In this document: positions 52,191 to 64,000 of the stretch, piece after piece
How positions within the stretch are numbered: the stretch's first letter is position 1
How the letters are laid out: every line of letters starts with the position of its first letter
From: Campylorhamphus procurvoides
Taxonomy: Eukaryota; Chordata; Aves; Passeriformes; Dendrocolaptidae
DNA: 64,000 nucleotides
Direction: 5' to 3'
Assembly: GCA_013396655.1 (NCBI GenBank)
Contig: WBMV01004463.1
Location: forward strand, 501,059 to 565,058
Program-made: the position numbers and the translations under genes
Notes under the pieces: model-generated
Seen by the model: only the letters and a program-made list of their open reading frames with translations
What the model was told of the DNA's origin: nothing
Databases searched by the model: none

Positions 52191-55100
52191 AGTTTACCTA
52201 GTTTCCTATGTCTTTTTGGCTCTTCATGAACATGTTTTATTTCTTTCTTTTTAAATTAATACCTTAACCTAGCTAAAGATTAAAATACCTGGCTACCTGG
52301 AAACTCATCTGCACATCTGTGACAATTTGAAACAAACATGATTCCTCAGCCCTGCAGACCCAGTACTTTCCTTCAGATTATGCAGAGTATAAAATATGAT
52401 TTTACTGTAATACCTAGGCTGACATAGGAACTGGAAATTTTAGGGATCAATAAAGGAGAAGCAACTTTTTGTGACTGTGGATAGGTCAGGTTCTAGAAAG
52501 AAGGGAAGATTCAGTTCCTGGACCAGCTTGCAACTGGCTCTTCTGTTTGTTTTGGGGTTTTGTTTTAAATCTAGTAGAGAGTAGCTGGCAGGACGAAGAG
52601 GTTAATAATGACCTTACTAAGAGTTTATTTGACTTTCCTAATCTGTTGCAGTTTACTACAAAGTAGCTTTGAGTTTTCTGTTATCCTTCAATGGCCAGCA
52701 GATTCTGAAAGAGACGCACTTCCTCTCACTATTAAATAATAGTATGTTATAAACTTCTGCAAAGCTCATCTTTACTCTGAATTGTATTTTTGAGTGGTCC
52801 AGCACGCTCAGGATGAACATATTAGGGCCACAAATCTCCTGTGATTCCCTGTAAGGCTGAGAAATGCTGTGTGGCTTATGTGCAGTAACCCCTACAGGAG
52901 TCTGTGCAAAGCTTATTTATTCTGCATGAAGACATGCAGAATGTGCCAGCTTCCCAGGAGTACAGGAAGGGTCTGCGTCTGCTAAAAAAATCCTATAAAA
53001 CTTCTGGTGTCTGACAGGATTATAAAATGCATTGAAGTCCTGTGGAATGTGAGGCTCTACCACAGGGTCTGGGCATGGCAGATCTGACTGGAGAACCTGC
53101 TCTCATTTGTCCTTTTCTCAGCTGCATCCCTATCACTGCTTTATCTCTGGGCTTTTTTTCACTTGTGGTACCCACAAGCTGTAGCATATTTTGTGCTGCC
53201 CCACACAGAAACTGTTAAAAGACAAATGGTGAAGCTCATTACTGATAAAACATAGTGCATCTTGTGCATCCCAGAGCCTGTATGTGTGTAGATGAAAGCC
53301 TTTGAAAATAAGTTTCAGAAGCCAGAACTGTTGTTCGTGGTACCCAAAGACAGTCTGAGTAATTTCAATAGGTAATTACCTAGACTGAAGCCCAGACTCT
53401 GGTAAAACAGTAAAAGCAAGGAGTTTTGGACCTATTTATCCTTATTAATGCATTGTAGTTATAAATTTGTAATGGAAATGGAGGAGGTCAGACATTATAT
53501 TGCTCTAAGATGACACTAACCAAATAAAATAGCTAGGGATTGGCAATTAGTATGTAAGAACAGCTATTGGAGAAACGATTAGATATAAAGCATGCTATGG
53601 CAGATCCTCAGTTCTAGAATGCTCTGCTTAATTGCTTTGTCTCGAATATTGAAAACTTTACTGGTGCTATTTTGGAAAAAAAGAAGTCTGATAAACAGGA
53701 TTTATACACCCTCAGGCAGATTTGCTTTTGAATGGCGTGACTGAACAGAAAAGATTACACGTAAATATTCCCTGTTCAAGGAGATACTTCTTGCTCAGGT
53801 AAAAGAGAGACCAGCCTAAATGACAGGCTCCTTTTCAGTATGAAAAGCTGAAAGCTAATTCTGGTGTTCTAGAAAGTCTATTTTTGTATGTGTAAAATAA
53901 ATGATTTCTAATTGGGGGCAACCCCAATACAGCTTTGATCAGCTAGAGCTGGCGTGGTTTGCTGTATTTTTTCTTTGAAGTGTTTGCAATATGCTTTAGT
54001 CATGTTGAAGTATTGCAGTTTTGACCTGTTTCGATTTCTTATTTCACTGTAGCATCTTATTTTAAAGCACAGATTCTACACAGTAACAAGATTAGTCTTC
54101 TGCACTACATGAGTGAGCTAAGAATGATTGAAGACAAACCTGGGATGGTGTTAAAGTGCTTTCTAGTTATGTCTTGGACAGCATTGCAAGCTGGAAGTAT
54201 TTCTCCATAAAAGTAGGGCTACAATAACATGACATTGCTTCAGAGTTAGTGCAGGTATCTCTACAGAGTGCAGCACTATGCTTTGGTGACAGATTTATTC
54301 ACAGCTTTGAACACACTTCATCTGAACTTGCCCATGCCTCTTTTTATCTTCCCTTGCAAACTAATCTTTAATGCTCAAAGGAGCAGGAGGCAAAAATGCC
54401 AGCGTTTGTGGCCAGGCTATTCCTGCAAGAAGATGCAAACAGCAGGGTTAGTGTGTTGTGGGTAGGACAGCCATGCTGTGTGTTTGATACCTGCAAGGGC
54501 AGTGTGACCTGTGTGTGCCTGAAATCCTCACACGCCTGCTGGTATCTGCCCCATGCCCTGTGTGGCACTGACTGCTACACTCACAGCCCTCTCAATTGAC
54601 ATTAGGGCTCTGAAAGTTGTATCAAAGGCTTCCTCACACCCTGTGTTGGTGCAGAGCAGAGTGAGCTTCACAGGATTAATTTCACATCATTTTTTTAATT
54701 CGGTTGTTCAACTTGATCATGGATCAGCACAGCTCTGTGTAAAACTGGGGTTTTTTTGCTAGGTTCTTGATTACAAACAGCCTTTGTGATAGCTCTTGAA
54801 AGGTCATCCATCACAATACACCAGCAGCCAACTGGAAAGGTGATGGACATGGCGTATTGGTTAATCTCTTCATACCTGGTAGACAGTTCTCCTGGTCCCC
54901 TTGCTGGGCTGCACTGGGGGAAATGAGATTTATGCCCATGTCACTCTTATGTAATTAGAAGTCAGATCTTGAGGAGCTTTGGCCAATGCACATTGCAGCA
55001 AGGCTGCTGCACCTTCTGATTGAAAGGCTCTGGTAGAGTGGGCAAGCATAGAGTTTCCTGACAGGCATAATTGTGTACAATGTCACTCGTGGTGTTTATA

Positions 55101-55940
55101 GAACGTAGCATAGGGTGATAGTTATTGCTTTTGAGAAGTGTGCAATCTTTTCTGAAGTCATTTTTAAATATGATTCATGTGGAAAATTGGCATTTGCAGG
55201 CTTTGTAACTAGACTCCCTATCCCTAGGAGCACTTCATTTGGTTGTGTTTTAGAAGTACATATTTTTACGCAGTAATAGAAAAGGGTGGTGAAGGGAAAA
55301 TAAACAGAAACAAGTTCATTTCTGAGAACAACAGTGAGCCCAGGGAATGCTGTTTTTCTGTATCTGAATCACTGTGGTTTTACATTGATAACTTGGCTAC
55401 TTCCTCTGATTATTTCCATTTAACACAGAGGGAAATTCTAACCTTGCAGTGTTTTTCATTTCTCTTGTGACACCACCACCAACCTGACCATTTGTGAATG
55501 TTTTGCCATCAGTCATCTCCTGTCTGTTTTGTCTTTCATCTCTCCATACTCAGAAAATAAAATATTGACATTCATAGGAGTCTTCTAGTGCAGATTTGGG
55601 GTCTGCAAGGATTTGCCTTGTGGCCAGACCTGCAAGTTCACTGGTTACGGGTCTGTGAGATGGAATCAGAACACTTTCATATGAATCTCTCCCAGACAGC
55701 CTAAACTGAAAAGATTTCTTGTTATTACAATAAATCTATATATTTTCCAGAGCAAAAACCATGTTCTTTGTCATCAGGATCCAATACTTCACAAAAACTC
55801 CCATCTCAAACCCATCCATACTTCATTCTTCAAGCTAATTTCAGGTACATGAGGTCCCAAGGCAATATAAATACACTTGGGAACTTATGTAATAAGAGCT
55901 AAAATGAGATCATATGAATGAATATTAAAAAATATAAAGT
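52191..55940. other. Unique AT-rich noncoding DNA, 3.7 kb
   Basis: No gene is recognised, and frames stay at or below about 75 codons. There is no sign of retroviral interior sequence between the LTR-like pieces at 52.0 and 58.2 kb. Confidence 0.5.
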
Positions 55941-56110
55941 CAAGGTTGGAGGACACACAGAAGTTGTGCAGTTCAGCCATCTCTTAAAATCAGGACCCTA
56001 GATTCTTTAATTCAGAGGTCCATCAGGTTGCATCCTAAATATTCTCAGTGAAGGAGAGCCCACTTATTGGGCCAACCTGTTCCCAGGTGTAACTGGGTTT
56101 GGTGAGGAAC
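55941..56110 (-). mobile_element. Old CR1 LINE fragment, minus strand
   Basis: On the plus strand, aaggttggaggacacacag is followed by ggttgcatcctaaatattct, then gaaggagagcccac and gggccaacctgttccc. This matches the order of landmarks in a reverse-complemented CR1 3' region, but divergence is high. The element points left. It has no coding capacity. Confidence 0.65.
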
Positions 56111-58243
56111 TTTCTTCAGAACTGCCTGTGAGGTAAAACACAACACTGGCTTACAAAATCTGAGTGAACTGACTTTGCACACTCACCTTGTCACAGACTT
56201 CATTGATTCACATTGCTGAAATGGAACAGTAAAACACCAAAATGCATGTTGTAAATGTTATAGTCAAGATAATTAATGACACAGAGAGGACAAGGGATGC
56301 CAGCTGTTCAGTCTTAGTGTTGTGGTTCTTGATATAAAACCATGATATTTTGGTTCTTAGTATTTGAACCAAGTTTTCCTATTTTTAGGAGGCAGCAGTT
56401 GTTAGAGGGTGATCCTTTGCTGAAGGATCTTGCTTGCTTGGGCCTTCACTAATCTTAGACAATGGGGAGTGAGTAACCTTCCCTGACTTTTCCCTTGTCT
56501 GGTAGGAATGTCTGTTCCTAAGGGACTAGCAGAAAAAGAAATTACATATGAGGTGCTGCATCCTTGTTGCTGCCCTCCCCCTCCTGTTACTGTGATACAG
56601 AATCTTCTGCTGATGACACATCACTGCTGTGGTCTTATCAGAGTACAGATCTTCTTGTCTTCCTATTAATTAATGTAAATCTTATGAATCTAACAAATAC
56701 CAGTCTTATTGCTTTCAAGTGTATCTTGGGAACTTTGTATCAAAACAGGCTATTCTTTTATCATGCTGCTTCTTCTGGTACCTGTATACACATGTGCTCT
56801 GCTATTCTTATTTCATTTGTACAAATCTTAATATTTTCATGGGAAATTCCTACAGGCTTGCCCCAAGTATGTGCCATAAGCACCTTAAACACCCATGTTT
56901 CTGACTCATACATGTATACATCAATAATAGTGTTCAGCAGCAGAAAACAGCAGTGCCAGTGATTTACTGCCACTCCTACAGGTTTGAAATTCTCAAAAAA
57001 ACCTTAGGAAAAAATATTCAAATATCCTTGTTTATTGTAGGGGAAATCAATTATACAGGATGTGAGGGAGAAGTATTCTAATCCATTCCTACAACTACTC
57101 TCCATTTTGGAGGAGACATTTTCTCTCCACTAAGCTGTTTATAGCGTAAGAAGCTATGGTAGAATTAGTAATGTTAAGATATTTTTATTTATCTTCCTTA
57201 ATCCCATATTGCTGTGAAACTGTTGCTCTTTCTGTCACTTTGACATATCACCCCTTTCAAAAATTTGCCTAAGCACAGTAATTATTTCAAACTCCTGTTC
57301 TGACAATTGATTAGAACAGGTTCTGAGGATAAAACAATGCTTTTAATTAGGTTGAACATTAGTTTGAATCCATAATGCTTGAAAATAGGAAGTGCTACTT
57401 GCTGTTATTAAACCAAGGAACCCTTCATCAAAGTCAACAAAAATGTCATTGGCTCGAAGTGAGGAAATTAACCAAGTGTAGGAGGTAGGTCAGTGCTCTC
57501 CTTGAAAAACAGGCTCTGCAAGAAGACTATTCTTATGGTTCTTCTCAGAAAAGGTGGTATGTGGCCTTTCAGCACAGCTAAATAAAAGATAATCTTATTA
57601 TCTCTCACGCTGGGAAATAGAACTTGTCTATTATTTCTTTTTTACAGAAAACACTATTATCAAGCCAATTACGTTAATCTACTGGAGTATGACACTGGAT
57701 AAGATCCTTTTTAACTATTTTATACAAAGGACTGTGTTCTGCTAAGAATTGTTCTCACCTAGGTCAACCTGCCATGGAAATCTGTTGTATAAGTACTTTA
57801 ATATGTAGGCTGGGCTGTTCTGAATTAAAGTGTAAAGACACTTCTGATCTAACACTACTTAGTAAACTGAATGGCCTTTAAATATCCTCATTGGTGAGGG
57901 AGGAAAATGAAGACATGGTTGCTTCTCTAATAAATCACTGTGTGCCATCTCTCTTCTGCAACCACCCTGTGAAAATTCCAGCCATAAAATACATGATTGC
58001 ACAGCTTGGTCAGCTCTATATACACGCTGAAGTGTTTCCCTTTGCTTCTACTCTTTCTGATGCAGGTTGGAACCCTTGACCTTCTACATGTGCCAGATCT
58101 GCACTGCTGAGACACTGAATTGCCTCTTCCCTGTCTTTAAGACTCTGAAAAAGGGCATAAGAGCAGATCAGATTTTTCTGTGCCTTGAGTGAAGAAAACC
58201 TCAGGCTTCTTCTTTAAATTAGCAAGTTGATATAGAGGGACGT
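56111..58243. other. Unique AT-rich noncoding DNA, 2.1 kb
   Basis: The longest frame is 132 codons at 56564-56962 on the plus strand. It is hydrophobic in places but has no recognisable family. No repeat is recognised. Confidence 0.45.
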
Positions 58244-58420
58244 GTTCTGGTTGTGGCCAGGACAAGGGTTAGTTTTGCAGTAGCCAGAAAGGGGGCATGG
58301 CCAGGACCCAGAGGTTATTCTGTACCACCTCACCTCATTTCCCAGGGCACAGGGGTATTACCTTGTGAGCCCTCAGTTCTCCTCTCCAGCCCACTGCAGG
58401 GGTGAGGGAGCAGCACATGC
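58244..58420 (+). mobile_element. Probable 5' part of an avian endogenous retrovirus LTR
   Basis: The segment opens with tgttctggttgtggccagga and continues agggttagttttgcagtagc, the usual start of a retroviral LTR common in birds, in plus orientation. Further family landmarks follow (accacctcacctcattt, then ccttgtgagccctc). Beyond about 58420 the resemblance is lost, so the LTR is truncated or too diverged. It is a solo remnant without viral genes. Confidence 0.55.
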
Positions 58421-61400
58421 TTTAGGGTGTTTCAGTGGGAACACCATTCCTAACCATGGCAGGAGGGAATCCAGCATTTTTTCTGGGCTGGATGCTTCTC
58501 TCTTCATCCCTTCATATGAATTGCAGCTATCTGAGTCTGCACAGCCAGCTGCATCTCCTCTCTATATAAACTGATGTTGCTTCAAAGCTGTTTTGCCTTC
58601 ATACCTGGTGAGGAGAGTGAATTCATCCTGGATCTCTGGTTTTGGAGAAGAACTCATGATATCTCAATGTAGGTGGCACTATTGACAGAAATTTAAGAGC
58701 TAATTATTCCTGCTGGGGCTTAGCTTCAAAAAACCCAAATGAAGCTCCTGGCACTCCTGAAGCTTTCAGTAAAAACATTAAAAGACAGCAGCAGCATCTC
58801 CTCCCTCCTCATATTTCCCACATCCCACCATACTGTCTATAGAGTTTGAAGTGGGTTTTGTTAACTTAGTAGGTTACTCAGGGTTTTTTTCCCATGTGTT
58901 TGCCAAGGCTTCTGTGCCTGAATTGGCTTCTAGAGGGAATAGGAGAAAGTCTTTGCCTGAGCAGAACAATCAAGAGTGTCCTGAAGACCAACATTATAAA
59001 TCTGGGGAAGGCTGGCTAACTCAGCACTGTTCTAACCTCATCTCCATTGCAGGAATATTTCATATAAGGAGCACAGGAGGTGCTGGGGAATCCATCTGCG
59101 ACTCGTTGTTGTCTCCTTTCACCTTCACCACAGGTTTTGAGGATCCTGATATTGACCTGAAGTTATGACTGCTCATGTCCATCTGCTGATGAGAAAACAG
59201 ACAAGTATTGTCTTGTAGCAGAGCTATAATAAATCTTACCTCAAATAAGTACTACAGTACTTGACTTGTGGTTATTGGAGGCTTGCAAGGAGGCTGTTTC
59301 AGCTCAGCTCTCCTATTATCTGCACTCCTGGTTGTTTGGAGCCAAGTGACACCCTCGTATACCTTTGTATGATCAAGGTTGCATGGCATTCGCTATTTTT
59401 ACTTTGTCAACAAACTATGACCAACCTTCACCTGTTCTCTACACATCCTGGGTCTCCATTGTATATTCTGCTCTTGTTCAAAGTCTCTGTGGGTAAAACA
59501 ACTGCAGCAGGCACAGAAAAGGTGAAATTCCCTCTTATCTAAATTGTTTGCATGCATTAGTTAAAAGCTACCTGACCTCTGAGGCACCTCACTAGTAAAC
59601 TCCTTTCTTTCACACCTCTTATTACCTCTTCACTGTTTCCTATTTTTGAGCTAATTTTCTATCCTAAAGCTATTATTTTAACCTATGTACCATAACTCTC
59701 TGCCTTATTCAATTATCTTCAGCGTGGAACCTTATTACTCTCTGAAAATGTAAGTGTATGAAACACTGCAGTTCCCTTGCTCCTGCTGCAGCAATATTAT
59801 CTCTTAAGAATGAAAACGAGTTAAAGCAGGACTCCTACGGGTCTACAATGGATATTTAGAATCAAATTATTCATGTGAAGGTCTTCATAATGTGCCCTTC
59901 AAACCATTTCTTCACCTGTCCCCCTTTCCCTTAACTATGCTAACCAGGCTATAATCTGTTTGCCACAATAGACTTCGTGCCATTTTTTTGTTCAGTAGCA
60001 GCTGTAGGTTTCTGTTTTCCCGTCCTCTGGAGTGTGTCCTGTGACTAGAAAACAAAGCTCTGCCGCCTTTGTCCTCTGCAAAGTTTGGAGCAAAATAACT
60101 GTTTAACAAATCTGCCACCTTCATCCTTGTTGCCCATTCCCTACTATCACATTTTAGTGGACCAATTTTCTCTTTTATGATCTGTCAAGTGAGAATATAT
60201 GTGAGAAGTCTTTTATTTTAGTTGAACAATGTCTGGCAATTTGGATGTTTGGTGTGTTTTTTTTTTTATTTTATTTTACACCTCTAACCAGAAAGAAACA
60301 CACTGCTATTTACCCTGGTAACTGAAGTTGGTGACTATTAAACTCATCAGGCATTTTATTGATTGCTGCTTGAATGAAAGTTCTTTACTGTAAGAGTGCA
60401 GCCTCAATCCCTCAAAAGGAGGACCACATGCTTTTGTATTTTGGGATATGTGTATTCACATCTGAAGTTTGTGTCCCAACTTTCTCATCAAAAAGGTCTA
60501 TTTTCTACAAGACTGAGAAAAAGTTGTTCTCTTGGGGGGGCCCTTTGGAACATATGAAGGGCTTTTGAGAGCTGTGGGAATGGGTAGTGCTCTACTTGGA
60601 GAGTATGGAAGCTTGGAAAAATAGGTAATACCAGTTACTGTTTGTATCCACCAAACTAAATAGAGAAATCAGTTTATATTTCATAACACAATTCCTTCCC
60701 CTGCTGTGAGAATCAGTACACACCCCACCTGAGCTACTTCAGCACATGTTTAGCTGCAGCTCACTTATGGGCAAGTAATAGTGTTTCTGAGATCAGCATA
60801 TGTGAAATCCCACTGAACTTACCAGGAGGGAAAGTTTATTTCATCTAGGTCATACCTGTATAGCTGAATGCTTGAAAAACAGAAAATCAGGAATCTGTCA
60901 TTCATTTGCAGCTTCCATATAAAATGGAAGGTGGGTGCTGAAACTTACTAAGCCTATCAAAATCAAGTTTATCTTTTGTGTTCTTAGGTACAGTACAATA
61001 AAGCTATGAAAGATGGTCTCTTTCAAGACCTTGAAAAATAGGGAACATATTATGCATTTCATAGAGGGAGATTGTTCTTTTCAGGAAGGTACCTTAAAGC
61101 TTGTTTTGCTCTGTCCTATTTTCAGCAATTTTAGGGGAGCTTGTAACACATTCCCCAGTCCTGCTGATGGAGTAGGGAAGAGGAATCTGCAATTCATACA
61201 GGGAAAAGCAAGCACTAGCTACTCAAGCAGAGATTCTTTGGAAATTTCTTGAGCTTTCACAGTTGCCCTTCTGATAATACATATGAGCTGCCTGACAGGT
61301 GCTTGTCTCCAACTCCCAAATCCTGCTAAAAATAGGACTTAAACTATTGCTTGACCAGTCCAGGGCACAACTCCCTGTGCATGTATAAAGTATTAACTCA

Positions 61401-61599
61401 ATCCAAAGAAGAGCTGATGTTTTTCTGTCAGAGTAATTTTGTCAAAGGATGCTGATTTTCAGTAATATTAAAAACATTCTTAATAGCTTTGTCAAGATGA
61501 TTAATAACAAAGCCAGGTTTCTTAGGTATGGAAAAATAGTTTTGTTCTGATTTCTGTACCAAGTTATAATGCAGCATAATCATGCTAAAGACAAAAATG
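58421..61599. other. Unique noncoding DNA, 3.2 kb
   Basis: No gene is recognised. There is a poly-T/TTTA run at about 60257-60277. Frames are at most about 105 codons (58851-59168) with no motif I can name. Confidence 0.45.
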
Positions 61600-62390
61600 T
61601 CTCAAATGATTAATGGATAGCAGAGCAAGATGTATCCCCATGAGACTTGTAGAGGGCTGCCACCCAGGGGAACCTCAAAAGGTTAGAGGAGTGCATGGGC
61701 AGGGGGCTTGGAAGTCCAGCAAAAGCGGGTGGGAAGTCCTGCACTTGACTGGGGGAAACAAATCCATATGTACAACACATAGGTGTGAATGGGTCTGGGG
61801 GGGAAGCTGCTGCCTGCCCATGCTGCAGTCAAAGTCACTCATGCAGGGGGCTGCTTTGGCCAGGATGGGGCTGTGGGGTTGAGGGAAGGGACTGTTCCCT
61901 CTTTTCCAGCACCTGTGGGTTGGAAGTGCCATGTCAGATTTTACCCTTTCCCAGTAGAGGAGATTACCAAACTGGAGCCAGCCCAGTGGAGGGCTGCCAA
62001 GCTGCTGAAGGGGCTGAGGATGTGGCATATCAAGAGAGATTGATGGCTCTGAAACTGTTTATCCTGGAAAAGGTGTCTGAGGGGACCTTCAGGTACCAGA
62101 AGGTATCTTTAGAGAAGATGGAAGAGAGGATCTTCTCTGAGGGTGCACAGAGAAGGGACAATGGTCAGGCACTGAAAATTGCTGCAAGGAAAATCATGGG
62201 TTATAAAGCAAAACTCTTACTATAACAGTGGTCAAACAGCAGAACAAGTGATCTGGAGAGGCTTTGAAACTCTTCAGTGCTCAGATTAGCAGCCTTGTCT
62301 GACTCTGAAGTCAGCCTTACTCTGAGCACTTACTTCGAGTGGGATTAGATGGCTCTTGGAAGCTCTTTTCAATCTAAATTATCCTGTGGA
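61600..62390 (+). mobile_element. Old CR1 LINE 3' portion, about 0.8 kb, plus strand
   Basis: This is the longest CR1 remnant here. It begins in what looks like the end of CR1 ORF2 (gggaagtcctgcacttgac, then the GGGG-AACAA region). It passes through the characteristic cagtggagggctgccaagct and the tail region (tgtttatcctggaaaagg). It closes near gggattagatggctcttgga and aatctaaattatcctgtgg. The final tail repeats are worn away. The open frames of 146 codons (plus, 61785-62225) and 117 codons (minus, 62028-61675) fall on this element and are not genes. Divergence is higher than for the 27.3 kb copy, suggesting greater age. Confidence 0.85.
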
Positions 62391-64000
62391 AAAAAATGTG
62401 GCAAATTTTGACACAGAGCTTGATCAAAACTTTGCTACTATGGATTTTTTTTATGTTCTTCCACAATGGGAAGAAATGGTCATCATTTGACAAGTGAAGA
62501 AAACTGTTGCAAAACTGTTCCCATCCAGACTGTAGTGAGGTTGCTCCTGCTTCAATTTGAAAATTGTCACAAATACAAATGAGTTTAAATATAATATTTC
62601 TACCCCTCTTTTAGTTCTAGCAAGTAGTGTATCATCATATACCAGTGAAAAATGAGCATACATCTCCCATTTTGCTCCCTGGCATGCTAAGCAAGGAGCA
62701 GCAACGTGAGTTCCATGGTTGAACTCCAATGTGTTAACCGTGTTTCCTAGGACAGTGCTCACAGACCACCAGAGATGGCAACCCCACTGTGCTAAGTGCT
62801 CTGCCAGCACATTGCATTGTTTTCTCCTATATTACAGAAAATGTAATTTTTCTAAATTACTTGACATCTGGAGTTCTATACCACAAAAACTAAAAGTACA
62901 AGATTGTTTTTGGCCCAAGCACTGGGCCTGAATAGCCAATGAGTGTTTTTCTATAGTTTGCTCAAAAGCAAACAGTCTTACTTGTGTTCATGAAAATCTT
63001 AGCATTCATTTTAAATCATTGTCTTCACAGAAATATTAATAACTACATATTTGAATTAGGAATCTGCATTTAAAGACTTGCATTTGGTGGGTTATGTAAT
63101 TTTAAAGGTATTACTTTTAGATCCTGTTGGAAAGCTTAATACAATTTCCATCACTGACAGTGTGTATTGCAATCAGCTGAACAGTGTGCTTTAAAAGTTG
63201 TGCTTGTTCCAGAAGTTAATTTGTAAGGTTGCAGCTTGTAGTGCAAAATATGTGCTTGGCTTTAATGGAGGAGGCTCGAAGTATGTACAAGACCAAAATT
63301 ATTTACTGAAGCAGTTTGAGAACACTTCTAATGATGTAGAGATAAGAGGATTCTTCATACTCCTTGGAAAAAATTATAAATAGGGGGAAAAGTTATGAAT
63401 TTGTTTCTCTGGGAAATAAGAATATAAGGTCTATTTTTTTTTTCTTTTAGACCAATAATCTGGCTGTCTCTAGTATGCAGGTATGCTTCACAGGAGCACA
63501 GAGTATTAGCTCTGTAGCTGACAAAGGACACAGGGTCCCTGATAGTTGCTTAAGGAAATCCAAGTGAATTTTAATTAATTCATTTTGCCAAGAAAATGTT
63601 CTATTAGTATTACTTATAAAGTTTACTGATGTGGAAGCCAATGCTTAGAAAACAAACAAACAAAAACAAAACAACAAAAAAACCATAAAGAAATCAACAA
63701 CTTCAAGGAAAGACACATGGCTCATGTTGGAAGTGCTGATAAAGGGTGGAATAAGAAAGATTATACCCTTGCAGCTTAGGTTTGATGGAAGTGCTTGCCA
63801 AAGACTGTTTCAGTGGAATGCAAGAAACAGAGACTTCAGAGAGCCTAACCTGGCACTGGGGGAAGGGATTATAAAGTGTGTGTTTGATAAAAATCACCAA
63901 GGTGATGCAAAGTAATTGGGAGAGATGGGCAGAGTCACGGGAGGGATGGTGGGCAGGAACGATAAATGAGTTATTAAATCCTGCTCAATATGTGATATGG
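62391..64000. other. Unique AT-rich noncoding DNA to the window edge
   Basis: No gene is seen. An AAAC-rich microsatellite lies at about 63649-63682. The longest frame (119 codons, minus strand, 62810-62451) has no recognisable motif. Confidence 0.5.

Noticed and set aside
56564..56962. 132-codon plus-strand frame with hydrophobic stretches
   Set aside because: It is T-rich DNA giving hydrophobic residues. There is no family match, and a minus-strand frame overlaps it.
58285..58305. CTCF-like site agaaagggggc in the LTR piece
   Set aside because: Spacing and bases around the core depart from the motif, so it was not kept.
52030..58420. A provirus bounded by the LTR-like pieces at 52.0 and 58.2 kb
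   Set aside because: The order (LTR 3' part, then 6 kb, then LTR 5' part) would fit a decayed provirus. However, there is no primer-binding site, polypurine tract or viral reading frame between them. Independent solo remnants are the simpler reading.
61785..62225. 146-codon frame
   Set aside because: It lies on the CR1 remnant and translates noncoding tail sequence.

Overview
The window looks like a stretch of bird chromosome with no protein-coding gene that I can recognise. The bird assignment rests on the repeats. At least eight fragments of CR1, the dominant avian LINE, are spread over both strands. Most keep the 3' end typical of CR1, and the orientation of that end gives their strand. 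There are also two pieces of what look like LTRs of an endogenous retrovirus family common in birds. I cannot name the species. No exon chain, signal peptide, catalytic motif or RNA gene stands out, so the window is most likely a gene desert or the inside of a very large intron. The longest open frames outside repeats are short, overlap on both strands and look like chance.

Layout: 1-2.5 kb is unique AT-rich DNA. 2.57-3.40 kb is a huge polypyrimidine block with about 158 uninterrupted CTTT units and one N at its right edge. 3.4-9.6 kb is unique AT-rich DNA. 9.59-10.25 kb is a minus-strand CR1 in which part of the ORF2 linker (between the endonuclease and reverse transcriptase domains) is joined directly to the 3' tail. 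14.7-15.5 kb is a local GC- and CpG-richer patch with two small tandem repeats. 16.77-16.94 kb is a CR1 tail. 24.99-25.15 kb is a G/T-rich tract with a perfect hairpin. 27.3-27.7 kb is a plus-strand CR1.

30.90-31.72 kb is the most unusual structure: two arms of about 185 bp, about 98% identical and in inverted orientation, around a spacer of about 454 bp that carries a CR1 tail. 35-36.9 kb is purine-rich on the plus strand and ends in a CR1 tail. A very strong G-quadruplex motif lies at 42.11 kb and a CR1 tail at 42.66 kb. A promoter-like patch lies at 48.3 kb. LTR-like pieces lie at 52.0 and 58.2 kb, with a CR1 fragment between them at 55.9 kb. An old CR1 3' portion of about 0.8 kb fills 61.6-62.4 kb. 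The rest is unique AT-rich DNA with short microsatellites.

No set of genes working together is present. The points worth following are structural: the inverted repeat, the giant CTTT array, the rearranged CR1, the G-quadruplex and the GC-rich patch. Repeat family assignments are from memory of the families and were not checked against a library.
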